38,611 nt of DNA from Actinomycetes bacterium. GTDB taxonomy: Bacteria > Actinomycetota > Actinomycetes > Propionibacteriales > Propionibacteriaceae. Location: contig JAEXAS010000023.1 in assembly GCA_023458095.1 (NCBI GenBank), positions 1-38,611 of the forward strand, given 5' to 3'. Position 1 is the first letter of the stretch. Each line of letters begins with the position of its first letter. This document shows, in pieces, positions 1 through 8,749 of the stretch. The notes below the pieces were generated by a model. It was given only the letters and a program-made list of their open reading frames with translations, made no database searches and was not told the origin of the DNA. A program made the position numbers and the translations under genes.

Positions 1-3000
1 CCGCCGGATAACCAGCCGCAGAACCCGTCACCCGCACCGACATCGCCTTGCCACGCTGCCCAGCCGACAACAACAAACTCGACCCCGTCGCACCAGAAAC
101 CGGCACCCCCGAGGCATACCACTGATAGGCCAACACCACCCCCGACGGAGCCCACACCCCCGACGTCACCGACAACCGATAACCCACCTTCGCCGTACCC
201 AAAACCCGCGGAGTCGATCCGATGACCCCGGCAGGAACGACTGATTCGGCGGACTTTTGGGTGGTCTTATAGCCGGCCTTGGTACCGGTCACCGTGACCG
301 TGAGTTCCTTGCCGGCATCTGTGGCAGCGACGGTGTAGTCGGCATTCGTGGCGCCATTGATCTTTGTGCCACCGACAAACCACTGATAGGAGAGCTTCAC
401 CGGAGCCGGACCCCACATTCCGACGGTCGCCGTGAGCGTCTTTCCCGCTGCGGGAGTACCGGTGATCTTTGGCGCAGGTGTGGCCGCGAGATCCCACTTC
501 TCAAAGCTGAGGTCGACATTGGTGACGCTGCCCCACGGGTTCAGCTCTAAGAGCTTCTCCTTCTTGGCAGAGTCAAGGTAGGTCACGCTCCGGGTCTTTC
601 CGACGCAGCCCCGGTTCGCAGTCCACGTTCCGATGCACAACTGTGCCTGGAGGAAGTAGCTTCCTGGCGCCAGGCTGAGTTCATAGGCGCCGCTGGAACC
701 AAGAGCAACCGACTTGCCGTCGCTGCCACCGCTGGGCAGGGCGCTGACAATGATGTGGCCGTCGGTGTCTGTGTTGTCGGTGATCCGACCAGAGATCGTG
801 GCCAGCCCGTCGCCGAAGTCCAGCGGCGGGACGATGATCGTCACCGAATCCGCATTCAAGGTCACCGGTGTGGCCGCACTCTCACTGGCCGCGCCCTTCC
901 ACCAGGTGGAGTCAATCGAGCCACCGCGGAAGCCGATCGTCAGCGGGGTTCCGGCCGGCAGGCCGACAATCTGACGGATTCGGCCGTCCGGTGCCATGGT
1001 CTGGGTGCGAAGTTGGTGTCCGTTGCCATCGGTCACCACCATCGTCACGGCTGTCTTGGCGAGCTCTGCGGTGGGTGCGACGAGTTTGACGTTGAGGCGA
1101 CCGTAGGCAACCAGCTCGGTCGCGATGACGGGATTGCTCCCGGCGCTGACGGTGATCTCACGGTTCGCTGGCACGAAGCCGGGAGCTTCGATGGCCACTC
1201 CCGCATCGCCGAGGCTGAGCCCGTTGAGGTGCCATAGCCCGTCGGCGTCGGTGGTCGTGTATTCGGCGGTGCCCGAGTTGGGCGAAACGATGACGGCGGC
1301 GCCCTCAATTGGGATGCCATCGGCGCCAGTGACCCGACCGCGCAGTTCACCGCCCTGCGCCAAGGTGATGGTCAGCGAGGCGTCGTCCTCGGTGAACTCA
1401 ATCGGGCTTCCCACGTAGCGAACCGTGCCCAGGCTCTCCGAGCTGTTGACCATCACCACATAGCTTCCGGACGGCACGGCGGCGGTGAAACGTCCGTCCG
1501 CGTCGGGGGTGGTGGTGATGGGTTGAGTGGCAGCGCCACTGGCCGGGAACAGCAGGACGTCCGGGTAGGCCGCACCGTCCGGCTTGGTCAGGCCCACCGG
1601 AAGCGACACCGTCCCGCTGACCGTGACGCGGGTGGGCGGAAGAGAAATGTTCACCGCCGTCTGGTCAGCGTCCAGGTTGATGACGTCGGCCAGTTGGGGA
1701 AGCTCTGCATCCGGGAACCAGACCTCGGTGTCGCCGGTCGCGACGTAGAGCTTGTAGCTGCCCGGACTGAGACCGGGAATCTTGTAGGCGTGCGCCCCTG
1801 CGGTGAGGTTTCGCAGGTGGGTGGTGTTCACAGCGTCACCGCTGACAGTGTCGATCACGGTCAGGCTGACGTCGCTCTCGAACTGAGGCAGCGTCAAGGT
1901 TCCGGCGATCTTGTAGGCGGGCAGAGCCGTCTTGGTGAGGGCGGCGTTCTGGGTCGTGGTTCCGCCGTTTTCGACCACGAGGCCCGGGTAGCGCCGCGTC
2001 CACAGATCATCTGCGGTCACGACCAGGGTGTAGGTGCCCGCAGCCAGCCGCAGCGCGTAGTCGGCGCTGCTGCCCGCACTCCACGCTGAGCCGCCGACCT
2101 GTCGCCCGCGGGAGTCAAGGGCACTCACCTCCAACCAGGGCGAAGTGAAGTCGGAGAGGCTGATCTGTCCGCTCAGTGTTCCGAGTCCGGGCAGTGCGAT
2201 GTCGTGAACCACATCGCTATCGGCCACCGTGATGCCGCCGGGATTGCAGGGGTCCAGCGCCTCGGGGCCGCAGACGTTGGACCCGTTGATGTCCACCGCC
2301 ACCGAGTAGGTGCCCGCCGGCAGCCGGAAGCTGATGTTGCCGCCGGGGGCGTAACCCTCGATGGGGTCTCGTCCGGCGGCCTGGAACCTGACATAGACGC
2401 TATCGGTGAGCGCGATGCCCGTGACCTTGCCGGTGAGCTTCGGGTTGGGCGACAACTCCAAGGTCGTGGACGCGGTTGCGCCCTCTGCAACGGTCACGGG
2501 CACCAGGGCGCCATCAGCGAAGAGCGAGGCCTGGCCCTGCACGAAGTAGTCCCCGGGCCACAGATCCTCGAAGGCGAACGCCGAGCGATAAATGCTGCTT
2601 GTCTTGATCGGGTTCTTGTCTGCGCCATACAGCGTGGCGTAGCCGCTGGCGGGGGTCAGGGCTGCGTCCGTGCTGGCAGTGGTGCCGCTGATGCTCCCCG
2701 GACGCAGCAGAGTCAGGGCGTCCAGCGTTACCGTGCCGCCTTCGCTGACCCGGACCAGCGTGGCCGCGCTCTGTTCTGCGACTCCGGGGTAGTAGGCATC
2801 CAGGTAGCCGTCTTTGGCAGCATGGAGGACGTAGCGTCCTGGAGCGATCCCCCTGAAGATGTAGCCGCCAGCATCGGCCTGGGCGGTTGTGCACTGGCCG
2901 TCGGTGCACAACGAGAGCTCTGCGCCGACAATGGCGGCGCTGGCCGAATCCTGGACGGCGATGCTCACCGAGGCGCTGCGGGCGAGCCGCACGTCGCCGA

Positions 3001-4219
3001 CCTTGGCGGTCACCCCGGAAGCCAGCCAGGGGGTGCGTACCGCATCGGCATAGCCGTCCTTGGTGAAGGTCAGCTTCCACGCCTGGTCGCCGGACAGGTT
3101 CGGCAAGCTGTAGGCACCGCCGGCATCGGTTGTGGTGCTGACCGGTGTCGAGCCGCCATTCACCGGGGCTGCGGTCACGGCGACCCCATCAAGCGGCTGG
3201 CCGGCGGTATCCACCACGGTGCCGGTGACGGTCCCGGGCGTCGTGGGCGTCAAGGTGACCGGGTCCAGTTGGACGAACCCGTCTCCCACCAGGGCAGGAA
3301 CCCGCACCGGGGTGTAGCCCGAAGCTTCGAGCGTCACCACATAGTCGCCGCCGTCGAGGTCGCGGAACGCAAAGTCGCCTGAGCCGTTGAGGGTGAGGCT
3401 GGAGCAGCCCAGCCCCTCTCCGAGCTGATCCGGGCAGACCTTCACGGTGATCTCGGTGGTATCGGCGCTGTCGGCCAGGGCGACGCTGCCTAGGACTCCA
3501 CTGCCGGCATCCAGCGAGAAGTCGAGATTCTCGTTGATGGGGCTGGCCGCAAGGTCAATCGCAGTGGCATCACGAGGGTCCCGGGTCGTACCGGACGCCG
3601 CGTAGTAGGTGGCCGGGTAGGAATCCACCCGCGCCACGAGCCGATAGCTGGTCAGCACCAGACCCGAGGCCAAGGCAGTGAGTTCATAGCCACCTTGCGC
3701 ATCGGTGAAGTCGCAGGTCTCGTAGCCGTCACTTCCCACCGGCACGGCACAGACCTGGGCCGGGTAGGCCGCAGAGACGTGGTCCGGAAGGGTGACGTGC
3801 CCGCTCAACTTCACATTCGGCAGCAAAGAGAAGTAGATCCACGGGCTGGCGCCCTCGACCAGAGTGAGAGTGTTCGCACCCTCAGCATTGTTGATTGCGT
3901 CGTACCACTGCTCGGCGTAGCGCCCATCATTGGGTACGGCCTTGATCGTGTACTCCCCGACCTCGAGCGAAACCTGGAAGTAGCCGTCAGCCTGTGAGCT
4001 GGTTCGCCCGACCTCGTTCTTGGTCGTGGCGTCATAGAAGATGACGTCGACATCTGCGACGGCGACTCCTCCGCTGGTGACATACCCCTGCACCGTGCCT
4101 GTGGCGCCCGCTGCCGAGGCGACCGGCGGAACGGCGAAGGCGAGCAAGGCCAGCCCCGCCAGAAATACCGTCACCAGCCTGATCAACGAACGCACGCCAG
4201 AAACCGTCCACCCACGCAT
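1..4219 (-). CDS. Giant secreted surface protein (carboxypeptidase-regulatory-like and Ig-like repeats), C-terminus beyond window
   Basis: The frame is open from an ATG at 4219 to the window edge, giving at least 1406 codons without a stop; the 3' end is missing. A weak GGGGAG ribosome site lies 6 nt upstream. Residues 1-36 form a Sec signal peptide with a basic start, a hydrophobic core and an ASA cleavage site. From about residue 40 to 1210 runs a chain of roughly 80-100-residue beta modules with the wording of carboxypeptidase-regulatory-like/SdrD-B-type domains (for example G-x-V-T-x-G-V-A-V-A-D-V; DADGRF; L-x-P-G-x-Y). The last visible part has Ig-like modules, each with a YQW core and a G-A-T-x-x-x-Y-x-V strand, centred near residues 1278 and 1366. 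The role is probably adhesion or cell-surface display. Whether an LPXTG or SLH anchor follows cannot be seen. Shadow frames inside it are not genes. Confidence 0.88.
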   Translation of the reverse strand, partial: MRGWTVSGVRSLIRLVTVFLAGLALLAFAVPPVASAAGATGTVQGYVTSGGVAVADVDVIFYDATTKNEVGRTSSQADGYFQVSLEVGEYTIKAVPNDGRYAEQWYDAINNAEGANTLTLVEGASPWIYFSLLPNVKLSGHVTLPDHVSAAYPAQVCAVPVGSDGYETCDFTDAQGGYELTALASGLVLTSYRLVARVDSYPATYYAASGTTRDPRDATAIDLAASPINENLDFSLDAGSGVLGSVALADSADTTEITVKVCPDQLGEGLGCSSLTLNGSGDFAFRDLDGGDYVVTLEASGYTPVRVPALVGDGFVQLDPVTLTPTTPGTVTGTVVDTAGQPLDGVAVTAAPVNGGSTPVSTTTDAGGAYSLPNLSGDQAWKLTFTKDGYADAVRTPWLASGVTAKVGDVRLARSASVSIAVQDSASAAIVGAELSLCTDGQCTTAQADAGGYIFRGIAPGRYVLHAAKDGYLDAYYPGVAEQSAATLVRVSEGGTVTLDALTLLRPGSISGTTASTDAALTPASGYATLYGADKNPIKTSSIYRSAFAFEDLWPGDYFVQGQASLFADGALVPVTVAEGATASTTLELSPNPKLTGKVTGIALTDSVYVRFQAAGRDPIEGYAPGGNISFRLPAGTYSVAVDINGSNVCGPEALDPCNPGGITVADSDVVHDIALPGLGTLSGQISLSDFTSPWLEVSALDSRGRQVGGSAWSAGSSADYALRLAAGTYTLVVTADDLWTRRYPGLVVENGGTTTQNAALTKTALPAYKIAGTLTLPQFESDVSLTVIDTVSGDAVNTTHLRNLTAGAHAYKIPGLSPGSYKLYVATGDTEVWFPDAELPQLADVINLDADQTAVNISLPPTRVTVSGTVSLPVGLTKPDGAAYPDVLLFPASGAATQPITTTPDADGRFTAAVPSGSYVVMVNSSESLGTVRYVGSPIEFTEDDASLTITLAQGGELRGRVTGADGIPIEGAAVIVSPNSGTAEYTTTDADGLWHLNGLSLGDAGVAIEAPGFVPANREITVSAGSNPVIATELVAYGRLNVKLVAPTAELAKTAVTMVVTDGNGHQLRTQTMAPDGRIRQIVGLPAGTPLTIGFRGGSIDSTWWKGAASESAATPVTLNADSVTIIVPPLDFGDGLATISGRITDNTDTDGHIIVSALPSGGSDGKSVALGSSGAYELSLAPGSYFLQAQLCIGTWTANRGCVGKTRSVTYLDSAKKEKLLELNPWGSVTNVDLSFEKWDLAATPAPKITGTPAAGKTLTATVGMWGPAPVKLSYQWFVGGTKINGATNADYTVAATDAGKELTVTVTGTKAGYKTTQKSAESVVPAGVIGSTPRVLGTAKVGYRLSVTSGVWAPSGVVLAYQWYASGVPVSGATGSSLLLSAGQRGKAMSVRVTGSAAGYPA

Positions 4220-4323
4220 GACAACTCCCCGCCAGAACACATAGTGCCGATGTGACCACCCGGGGATGAGTGTGACGCAATATCACCACTTAGAGAAAGA
4301 CGTTCGCCGAGTTGACCCACTAT

Positions 4324-4336
4324 TTGAACGGTTCAA
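4324..4336. promoter_or_regulatory. 13-bp perfect palindrome upstream of the surface-protein gene
   Basis: TTGAAC-G-GTTCAA is a perfect inverted repeat between the end of the 83-aa HTH gene and the start of the surface-protein gene, about 105 bp before its ATG. It is a plausible operator, possibly for one of the two adjacent HTH proteins, but no protein has been linked to it. Confidence 0.35.
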
Positions 4337-4339
4337 CTC

Positions 4340-4591
4340 CTAGCAGGGGCCGTCTTCCAACTCGGCGCGCAGTTCTTCTGGCAACTGTTTCATCAGTCCC
4401 AGGTGCGCGATGAGGCTCAGATAGTTGGCGCGCAATGCTGCGCACGGAAAGTGTTTGCCGCTCAGCCAGCCCTGCGCGGTCGTGGCCGGCACTCCGGCCA
4501 GCCGTGCTACCGCCCGAATTGACAGGTGCCTGGCCAATCGCGCCTCATTGACCAGCTGGGTGAACTCGCTTCGGACCACGTCCGTGGACAT
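4340..4591 (-). CDS. Small helix-turn-helix protein (paralogue 1)
   Basis: An 83-residue protein that is almost entirely one helix-turn-helix domain: residues about 20-50 carry L-S-I-R-A-V-A-R-L-A-G-V-P-A-T-T followed by a recognition-helix-like Q-G-W-L-S-G. The ATG at 4591 was chosen because sequence further upstream in frame overlaps the neighbouring paralogue and does not look like protein; no clear ribosome site is seen. It lies 47 bp downstream of a second gene with the same architecture, and the two align over their full length (R-A-x-A-R-L-x-G-V-P-A-x-T-x-Q-G-W-L). The domain resembles the N-terminal HTH of large actinobacterial STAND ATPase/WD40 proteins, but here nothing follows it. 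It could be a small regulator of the surface gene downstream, or a remnant of a larger protein. Confidence 0.7.
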   Translation of the reverse strand: MSTDVVRSEFTQLVNEARLARHLSIRAVARLAGVPATTAQGWLSGKHFPCAALRANYLSLIAHLGLMKQLPEELRAELEDGPC

Positions 4592-4638
4592 GACCGTATT
4601 GTCGCAGTTCGCACTTGATTGTGCTGGCAAATGCCGCT

Positions 4639-4878
4639 TTACAGCTCGTCCTGCCACAGCCCGGCGTGCAGATACTCGGTGAGCCCGAGGTGATCGACCA
4701 GGGCCAGGAATTTCGGACGCAACGCCGGTGTTGGGAAATATCTCCCCTGCAACCACCCTTGCATGGTCGATGCCGGAACACCGCACAGGCGTGCCGCCGC
4801 GCGCACCGAGATGTGCTTTTCGAGACGGGTGCGATCAACGAGAGCGATCAACTCGGCTCGAGTCAGTCCGTCGTGCAC
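4639..4878 (-). CDS. Small helix-turn-helix protein (paralogue 2)
   Basis: A 79-residue HTH protein starting at GTG 4878, with AGGAG placed 4 nt before the start. The HTH core is I-S-V-R-A-A-A-R-L-C-G-V-P-A-S-T-M-Q-G-W-L-Q-G, followed by a short alpha-helical tail ending H-L-G-L-T-E-Y-L. It is paralogous along its length to the gene just downstream, so the pair arose by tandem duplication and then diverged. Both genes and the surface-protein gene read the same way with short gaps, so they may share a transcript. Its target is unknown. Confidence 0.75.
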   Translation of the reverse strand: MHDGLTRAELIALVDRTRLEKHISVRAAARLCGVPASTMQGWLQGRYFPTPALRPKFLALVDHLGLTEYLHAGLWQDEL

Positions 4879-4918
4879 TTTGCTCCTGTAGGGCCACGCC
4901 AGGTTTGGCCACGCCCAA

Positions 4919-4938
4919 CCTGCCTGAGATTAGGCAGG
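4919..4938. other. Short inverted repeat, possible terminator
   Basis: CCTGCCT-6 nt-AGGCAGG forms a perfect 7-bp stem between the CoADR gene and the HTH pair. It lies about 200 nt past the CoADR stop and has no T-tract, so its role as a terminator is uncertain. Confidence 0.3.
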
Positions 4939-5134
4939 CACTGGCTCAATCCAGTGGCCAGCTACGCGCCCAGTTATTGGCGACCACCGCCATGGTCGCA
5001 CCCCTCGCCCTCAGCGCGAAAACACCAGAGTCCCCCCGGCGTGACGCCAGTGCCTGCGGCACTAGTGAACGCCACAATCCGGGGAATATCGCCTCTCTAG
5101 GCCCTGGTTCGTACGGAGCCGTACACCTGGACGG

Positions 5135-6757
5135 TTACGCGCCGGCCCAGGTTCGGTAGCCCCCATCAAGGCTACGAACCCGTCGCCCCAACTGCGACAG
5201 GATGCGCGATCCGACATAGGACCGCTGCCCCGACCAGCAATACAGGATCGAATCCGGTGCGACCTCGTCGATTCGGTCGCGGAGTTCGTCGATCGGAATG
5301 TTGATCGCGCCATCAATCATGCCCCGGGTCAACTCAATCGGGGTACGCACATCAATGATCTGAATTCCCTTGTCGGCCTCGCCGGCAACCTCGTGCCACT
5401 GCACCGTCTCGACCAGCCCGTCACGAATATTCTCCGCCTGGAATCCGAGCATGTTGACCGGGTCCTTGGCCGAGCTGAAGGGCGGCGCATAGGCCAATTC
5501 CAGATCAGCGAGTTGCGAGGCGGTCAATCCGCCGCGCATCGCGGTGGCAATGACGTCAATGCGCTTGTCCACGCCTGCTCCACCCACACCTTGAGCGCCG
5601 AGGATAGCGTCGGTATCGGCGTCGATGACCAGCTTCAAATGCATCTCTTCGCCACCGGGGTAGTAGCCGGCGTGGTTGTCGGGGTGAGTGTGAATGACCC
5701 GAATGTTGCGACCGGCCGCCACCGCACGCTTCTCAGTCCAGCCGGTGGCTGCGGCTTGCACACCGAACAGTCCGACGATGGCGGTTCCCAAGACGGTCTC
5801 GGAGTGCACATCGCGTCCGGCGATCACGTCGGCCACCAAACGCCCGTGGCGGTTGGCCGGACCGGCCAGCGGCACCAGGGCACCGTCGCCGGTGATGGCG
5901 TCGCGCTTCACCACAGCGTCGCCCACAGCGAAGATCGACGGATCGGAGGTGCGCTGCTGATCGTCGACGACGATGCCGCCGCGATCGCTCACTTCCAGCC
6001 CGGCGGCACCGGCCAGTCCTGATTCGGGTCGCACACCGATGGCGGCGATGACCATTCCGGCCGGCAGGGTGCTGCCATCGGAGAGGGTGACCGTGCCCTC
6101 ACCGATTTCGGTCACCGAGGCACCAGTGATGACCTCCACGCCACGGCTCTCCAACTCCCACTGGACGCGGATGGCCATCTCGACATCCAGCGGCGCCATG
6201 ATCTGGTTGGCCAACTCGACCACGGTGACTTTCAGGCCCTTTTCGACGAAGTTCTCCGCCAACTCCAGGCCGATGAAGCCGCCACCCATGATGACCGCCG
6301 ACTTTTCCGGACCGGCCAGAACCTCGTCGACCTTGGCGGCCATGAAGTCGGTGTCGGCGACGTTGCGCAGGACCAGCGCCCGCTCAGCACCAGGGATCGG
6401 CGGAACGAAGGGGGCAGCGCCGGGGGCCAGAATCAGATTGTCGTAGCTCTCGGTGTACTCCCGGCCGGTGGTCAGGTCGCGCACGGAGACCGTCTTCGCC
6501 TCCCGATCAATGGCGGTGACTTCGGTGTTCACCCGCACATCAGCCTGGAAACGGGTATGGATGCTCTCGGGAGTCTCCAGCAGCAGGGCCTCGCGGCGAG
6601 TGATCACCCCACCCACGTAGTAGGGAAGCCCACAATTGGCGAAGGACACGTGGCCCGACTTCTCGAAGACGACGATCTCTGCGGTCTCATCCATGCGGCG
6701 CAGACGGGTGGCAGCGGACATGCCCCCGGCGACGCCTCCAACGATCAGGGTTCTCAT
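5135..6757 (-). CDS. CoA-disulfide reductase-like FAD/NAD(P) oxidoreductase with C-terminal rhodanese domain
   Basis: A 540-residue fusion. Residues 1-450 are a class of flavoprotein disulfide reductase: the FAD-binding GGVAGG at 7-12, a single redox cysteine C42 in F-A-N-C-G-L-P-Y-Y-V-G-G as in CoA-disulfide reductase/NADH oxidase/polysulfide reductase proteins, an NAD(P) site near 156-162 (M-G-G-G-F-I-G), and an FAD-contacting A-V-G-D-A motif near 285. The last 90 residues are a rhodanese domain with the active-site loop C507-W-S-G-Q-R-S. Proteins of this fusion type reduce CoA or persulfide disulfides with NAD(P)H, and the rhodanese supplies or accepts sulfane sulfur in the cytoplasm. A CsoR/CstR-type palindrome lies directly before the start, fitting induction by reactive sulfur. 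The gene is 56 bp downstream of the acyl-CoA ligase but probably has its own promoter. Confidence 0.92.
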   Translation of the reverse strand: MRTLIVGGVAGGMSAATRLRRMDETAEIVVFEKSGHVSFANCGLPYYVGGVITRREALLLETPESIHTRFQADVRVNTEVTAIDREAKTVSVRDLTTGREYTESYDNLILAPGAAPFVPPIPGAERALVLRNVADTDFMAAKVDEVLAGPEKSAVIMGGGFIGLELAENFVEKGLKVTVVELANQIMAPLDVEMAIRVQWELESRGVEVITGASVTEIGEGTVTLSDGSTLPAGMVIAAIGVRPESGLAGAAGLEVSDRGGIVVDDQQRTSDPSIFAVGDAVVKRDAITGDGALVPLAGPANRHGRLVADVIAGRDVHSETVLGTAIVGLFGVQAAATGWTEKRAVAAGRNIRVIHTHPDNHAGYYPGGEEMHLKLVIDADTDAILGAQGVGGAGVDKRIDVIATAMRGGLTASQLADLELAYAPPFSSAKDPVNMLGFQAENIRDGLVETVQWHEVAGEADKGIQIIDVRTPIELTRGMIDGAINIPIDELRDRIDEVAPDSILYCWSGQRSYVGSRILSQLGRRVRSLDGGYRTWAGA

Positions 6758-6766
6758 GGACGAAAT

Positions 6767-6784
6767 GATACCCGGGGGGGTATC
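6767..6784. promoter_or_regulatory. CsoR/CstR-like operator at the CoADR-rhodanese promoter
   Basis: GATACCC-GGGG-GGGTATC is an inverted repeat with 7-bp arms and a G-only centre, 9 bp before the CoADR ATG. G/C-rich palindromes of the form ATACCC...GGGTAT are the known operator type of CsoR-family repressors, including the sulfane-sulfur sensor CstR. On the minus strand it sits between a possible -35 (TTGACC) and -10 (TATCAT) with a 19-bp spacer. That would place the transcript start at or near the ATG, so the mRNA may be leaderless. No csoR/cstR gene is in this window. Confidence 0.65.
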
Positions 6785-6813
6785 CCTGTGGTCAATTCGG
6801 TGTCCACGGAGAT

Positions 6814-8589
6814 CTAGCTGCGCGGCTTGCCTGCCCGGGCGTACATCTCGTCCACGAGTTGGGCGAATCGCTTCTCGACTTCTCGACGCTTGACCTTCAG
6901 GGTCGGCGTCAACATGCCGTTCTCCTGGGTGAAACCGTCCAACAGGACGCGCAGGTCGGCGATCTGCTCATGCTTGGGGAGCTTCGCGGTGAGTTCGCTC
7001 ATGCGTCGCTTGATCTCGGCCATGACTTCGGGATGGGCCAACAACTCCTCGCGCTTGGCCCAGGTGAGTTGCAGTTGTTTGCCGATCTCGTCCAGTTGCG
7101 GCAGCGACGGCGCCACCAGCAGCGTCAGATAGGGCCGGTTGTCGCCCAGCAGCAAGGCGTACTCGAACAACGGATCGGTCGCCAGCAGATTCTCGATCGG
7201 GGCCGGGGCCACATTCTTGCCATTGCTGGTGACGATGAGGTCCTTGATGCGGTCGGTGATGCGGACATAGTCGCCATCGATCTCACCGACGTCCCCGGTA
7301 TGCAGCCAGCCATCGACGATGGTGGCCGCGGTCTCCTCCGGACGCCCCCAGTAGCCGAGCATCAAGTTCGGACCGCGGTAGAGCAACTCGCCGTCCTCGG
7401 CGACCCGCAGTTCCCCGCCCGGCATGACCTTTCCGACATTGCCGAAGGTGAAGTCGCGCGGCGGCGGGAAGGTCACCAGCGGCGAGGCCTCGGTGAGGCC
7501 GTAACCGGTCAGCAGCAGCAGTCCACACCCGTAGAAGAAGCGCTCGACGTCTTCGCGCATGGCAGCACCACCGCAGGCCAACACCTTCTTGGGACCGCCG
7601 ATGGCCTCCCGCACGGCACCGAGAACCAACTTGTCGGCGATGTTGAGTCGAGCGGTCAACCATCGACTTGGCCGCTCCCCGGAACGCAGTACGTCGTGGT
7701 AGCGGGTGCCGGTCTTCACCGCCCAGGCCAGGATGCGCTGTTTGATCGCACTGTCCGCGACCTTCTCCCGGGCGGTGTTGTAGACCTTTTCGTACAGCCG
7801 GGGCACGCTGACCATCAGATTGGCTTTGGCCAAGACCATCTGCTCGGCGACGGTGCGCGGGTCGCTGACGTAGGTATTCAGGCAGCCATTGGCCAACACC
7901 ATGTAGGTCCAGGCGCGCTCCAGTGCGTGGCTCAGCGGCAGGAAGCACAGTGAGACATCGCCCGGGCCGATGGTGAAGAAACGATTCAAAGCATCGACCT
8001 GATGGGTGAAGCCGCGATGGGTGAGCATCACACCCTTGGGATCGCCGGTAGTGCCGGAGGTGTAGATGATGGTGAGCAGGTCATCGGGGTCGGCCGCCTC
8101 CAGCCGGGCGTCCACCGAGCTGGTGTCGGCCGGTGCGGCCTCGATCTCGTCAATCAAGGTGGGCGCGTCCGCGACCGGATCGATGGTGATGACGTCGATC
8201 AGTTCGGGCAGTTCGTCGCGAACCTCGCTCAGGGATTGCCACTCGCGCTCGCCGGCCACGAAGACCATTCGCGACCCGGAATCGGCGATGATGTGGCGGG
8301 CCTGTTGCGGAGTACTGGTGGCGTACAGCGGTACCGAGACCAAGCCTGCATAGGCACACGCCAGGTCGATGAGGGTCCACTCCGGCCGGTTCGGAGAAAA
8401 CAGAGCGACCCGATCCCCTGCGTCCAAGCCGCGGTCGATCAGGCGGGCAGCCAGCGAGCGGGCCTGCGTCCCCAGCTCGGCATAGGTGGTGACCACCCAC
8501 GCTTCGCCATCCCAAATGCGGGCTGCGGGTTCAGACCCAAAAGTGGCCAACGACTCCGTGAACATGCCGGCCACGTGCGCTGATTCCAT
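6814..8589 (-). CDS. Long-chain fatty acid--CoA ligase (AMP-forming)
   Basis: A 591-residue ANL-superfamily adenylate-forming enzyme of FadD15/ACSL type. The ATP P-loop is T-S-G-T-T-G-D-P-K-G at 177-186, the A5-type motif Y-G-L-T-E is at 363-367, and the W-L-H-T-G-D-V-G motif is near 428-435. An R-I-K-D-L-I-V-T-S-N-G-K-N-V hinge near 447-460 is typical of the long-chain acyl-CoA synthetase branch. It activates fatty acids to acyl-CoA via acyl-AMP, in the cytoplasm or at the membrane, for lipid synthesis or beta-oxidation. The ATG at 8589 follows AAGGAG with good spacing. It is divergent from the endonuclease IV gene, with 160 bp between them. Confidence 0.93.
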   Translation of the reverse strand: MESAHVAGMFTESLATFGSEPAARIWDGEAWVVTTYAELGTQARSLAARLIDRGLDAGDRVALFSPNRPEWTLIDLACAYAGLVSVPLYATSTPQQARHIIADSGSRMVFVAGEREWQSLSEVRDELPELIDVITIDPVADAPTLIDEIEAAPADTSSVDARLEAADPDDLLTIIYTSGTTGDPKGVMLTHRGFTHQVDALNRFFTIGPGDVSLCFLPLSHALERAWTYMVLANGCLNTYVSDPRTVAEQMVLAKANLMVSVPRLYEKVYNTAREKVADSAIKQRILAWAVKTGTRYHDVLRSGERPSRWLTARLNIADKLVLGAVREAIGGPKKVLACGGAAMREDVERFFYGCGLLLLTGYGLTEASPLVTFPPPRDFTFGNVGKVMPGGELRVAEDGELLYRGPNLMLGYWGRPEETAATIVDGWLHTGDVGEIDGDYVRITDRIKDLIVTSNGKNVAPAPIENLLATDPLFEYALLLGDNRPYLTLLVAPSLPQLDEIGKQLQLTWAKREELLAHPEVMAEIKRRMSELTAKLPKHEQIADLRVLLDGFTQENGMLTPTLKVKRREVEKRFAQLVDEMYARAGKPRS

Positions 8590-8749
8590 CGCTGCTCCTT
8601 CGCGCCTGCGGATGAGATACCAACATCTAAGTTACTGCACCGTAGGTTTCCCCGTCGCCGCTTGAAGCAGCAGTCCGCTTGGGAAAAGTGCCGATCGGGG
8701 TATTCAGCCAGGAGCCAAGGTGGCAGTCCGCCGTGCTTAGACTGCTTGC

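Noticed and set aside
2204..3382. 392-codon plus-strand frame
   Set aside because: It lies opposite the surface-protein gene, whose own frame is open throughout and has domain repeats.
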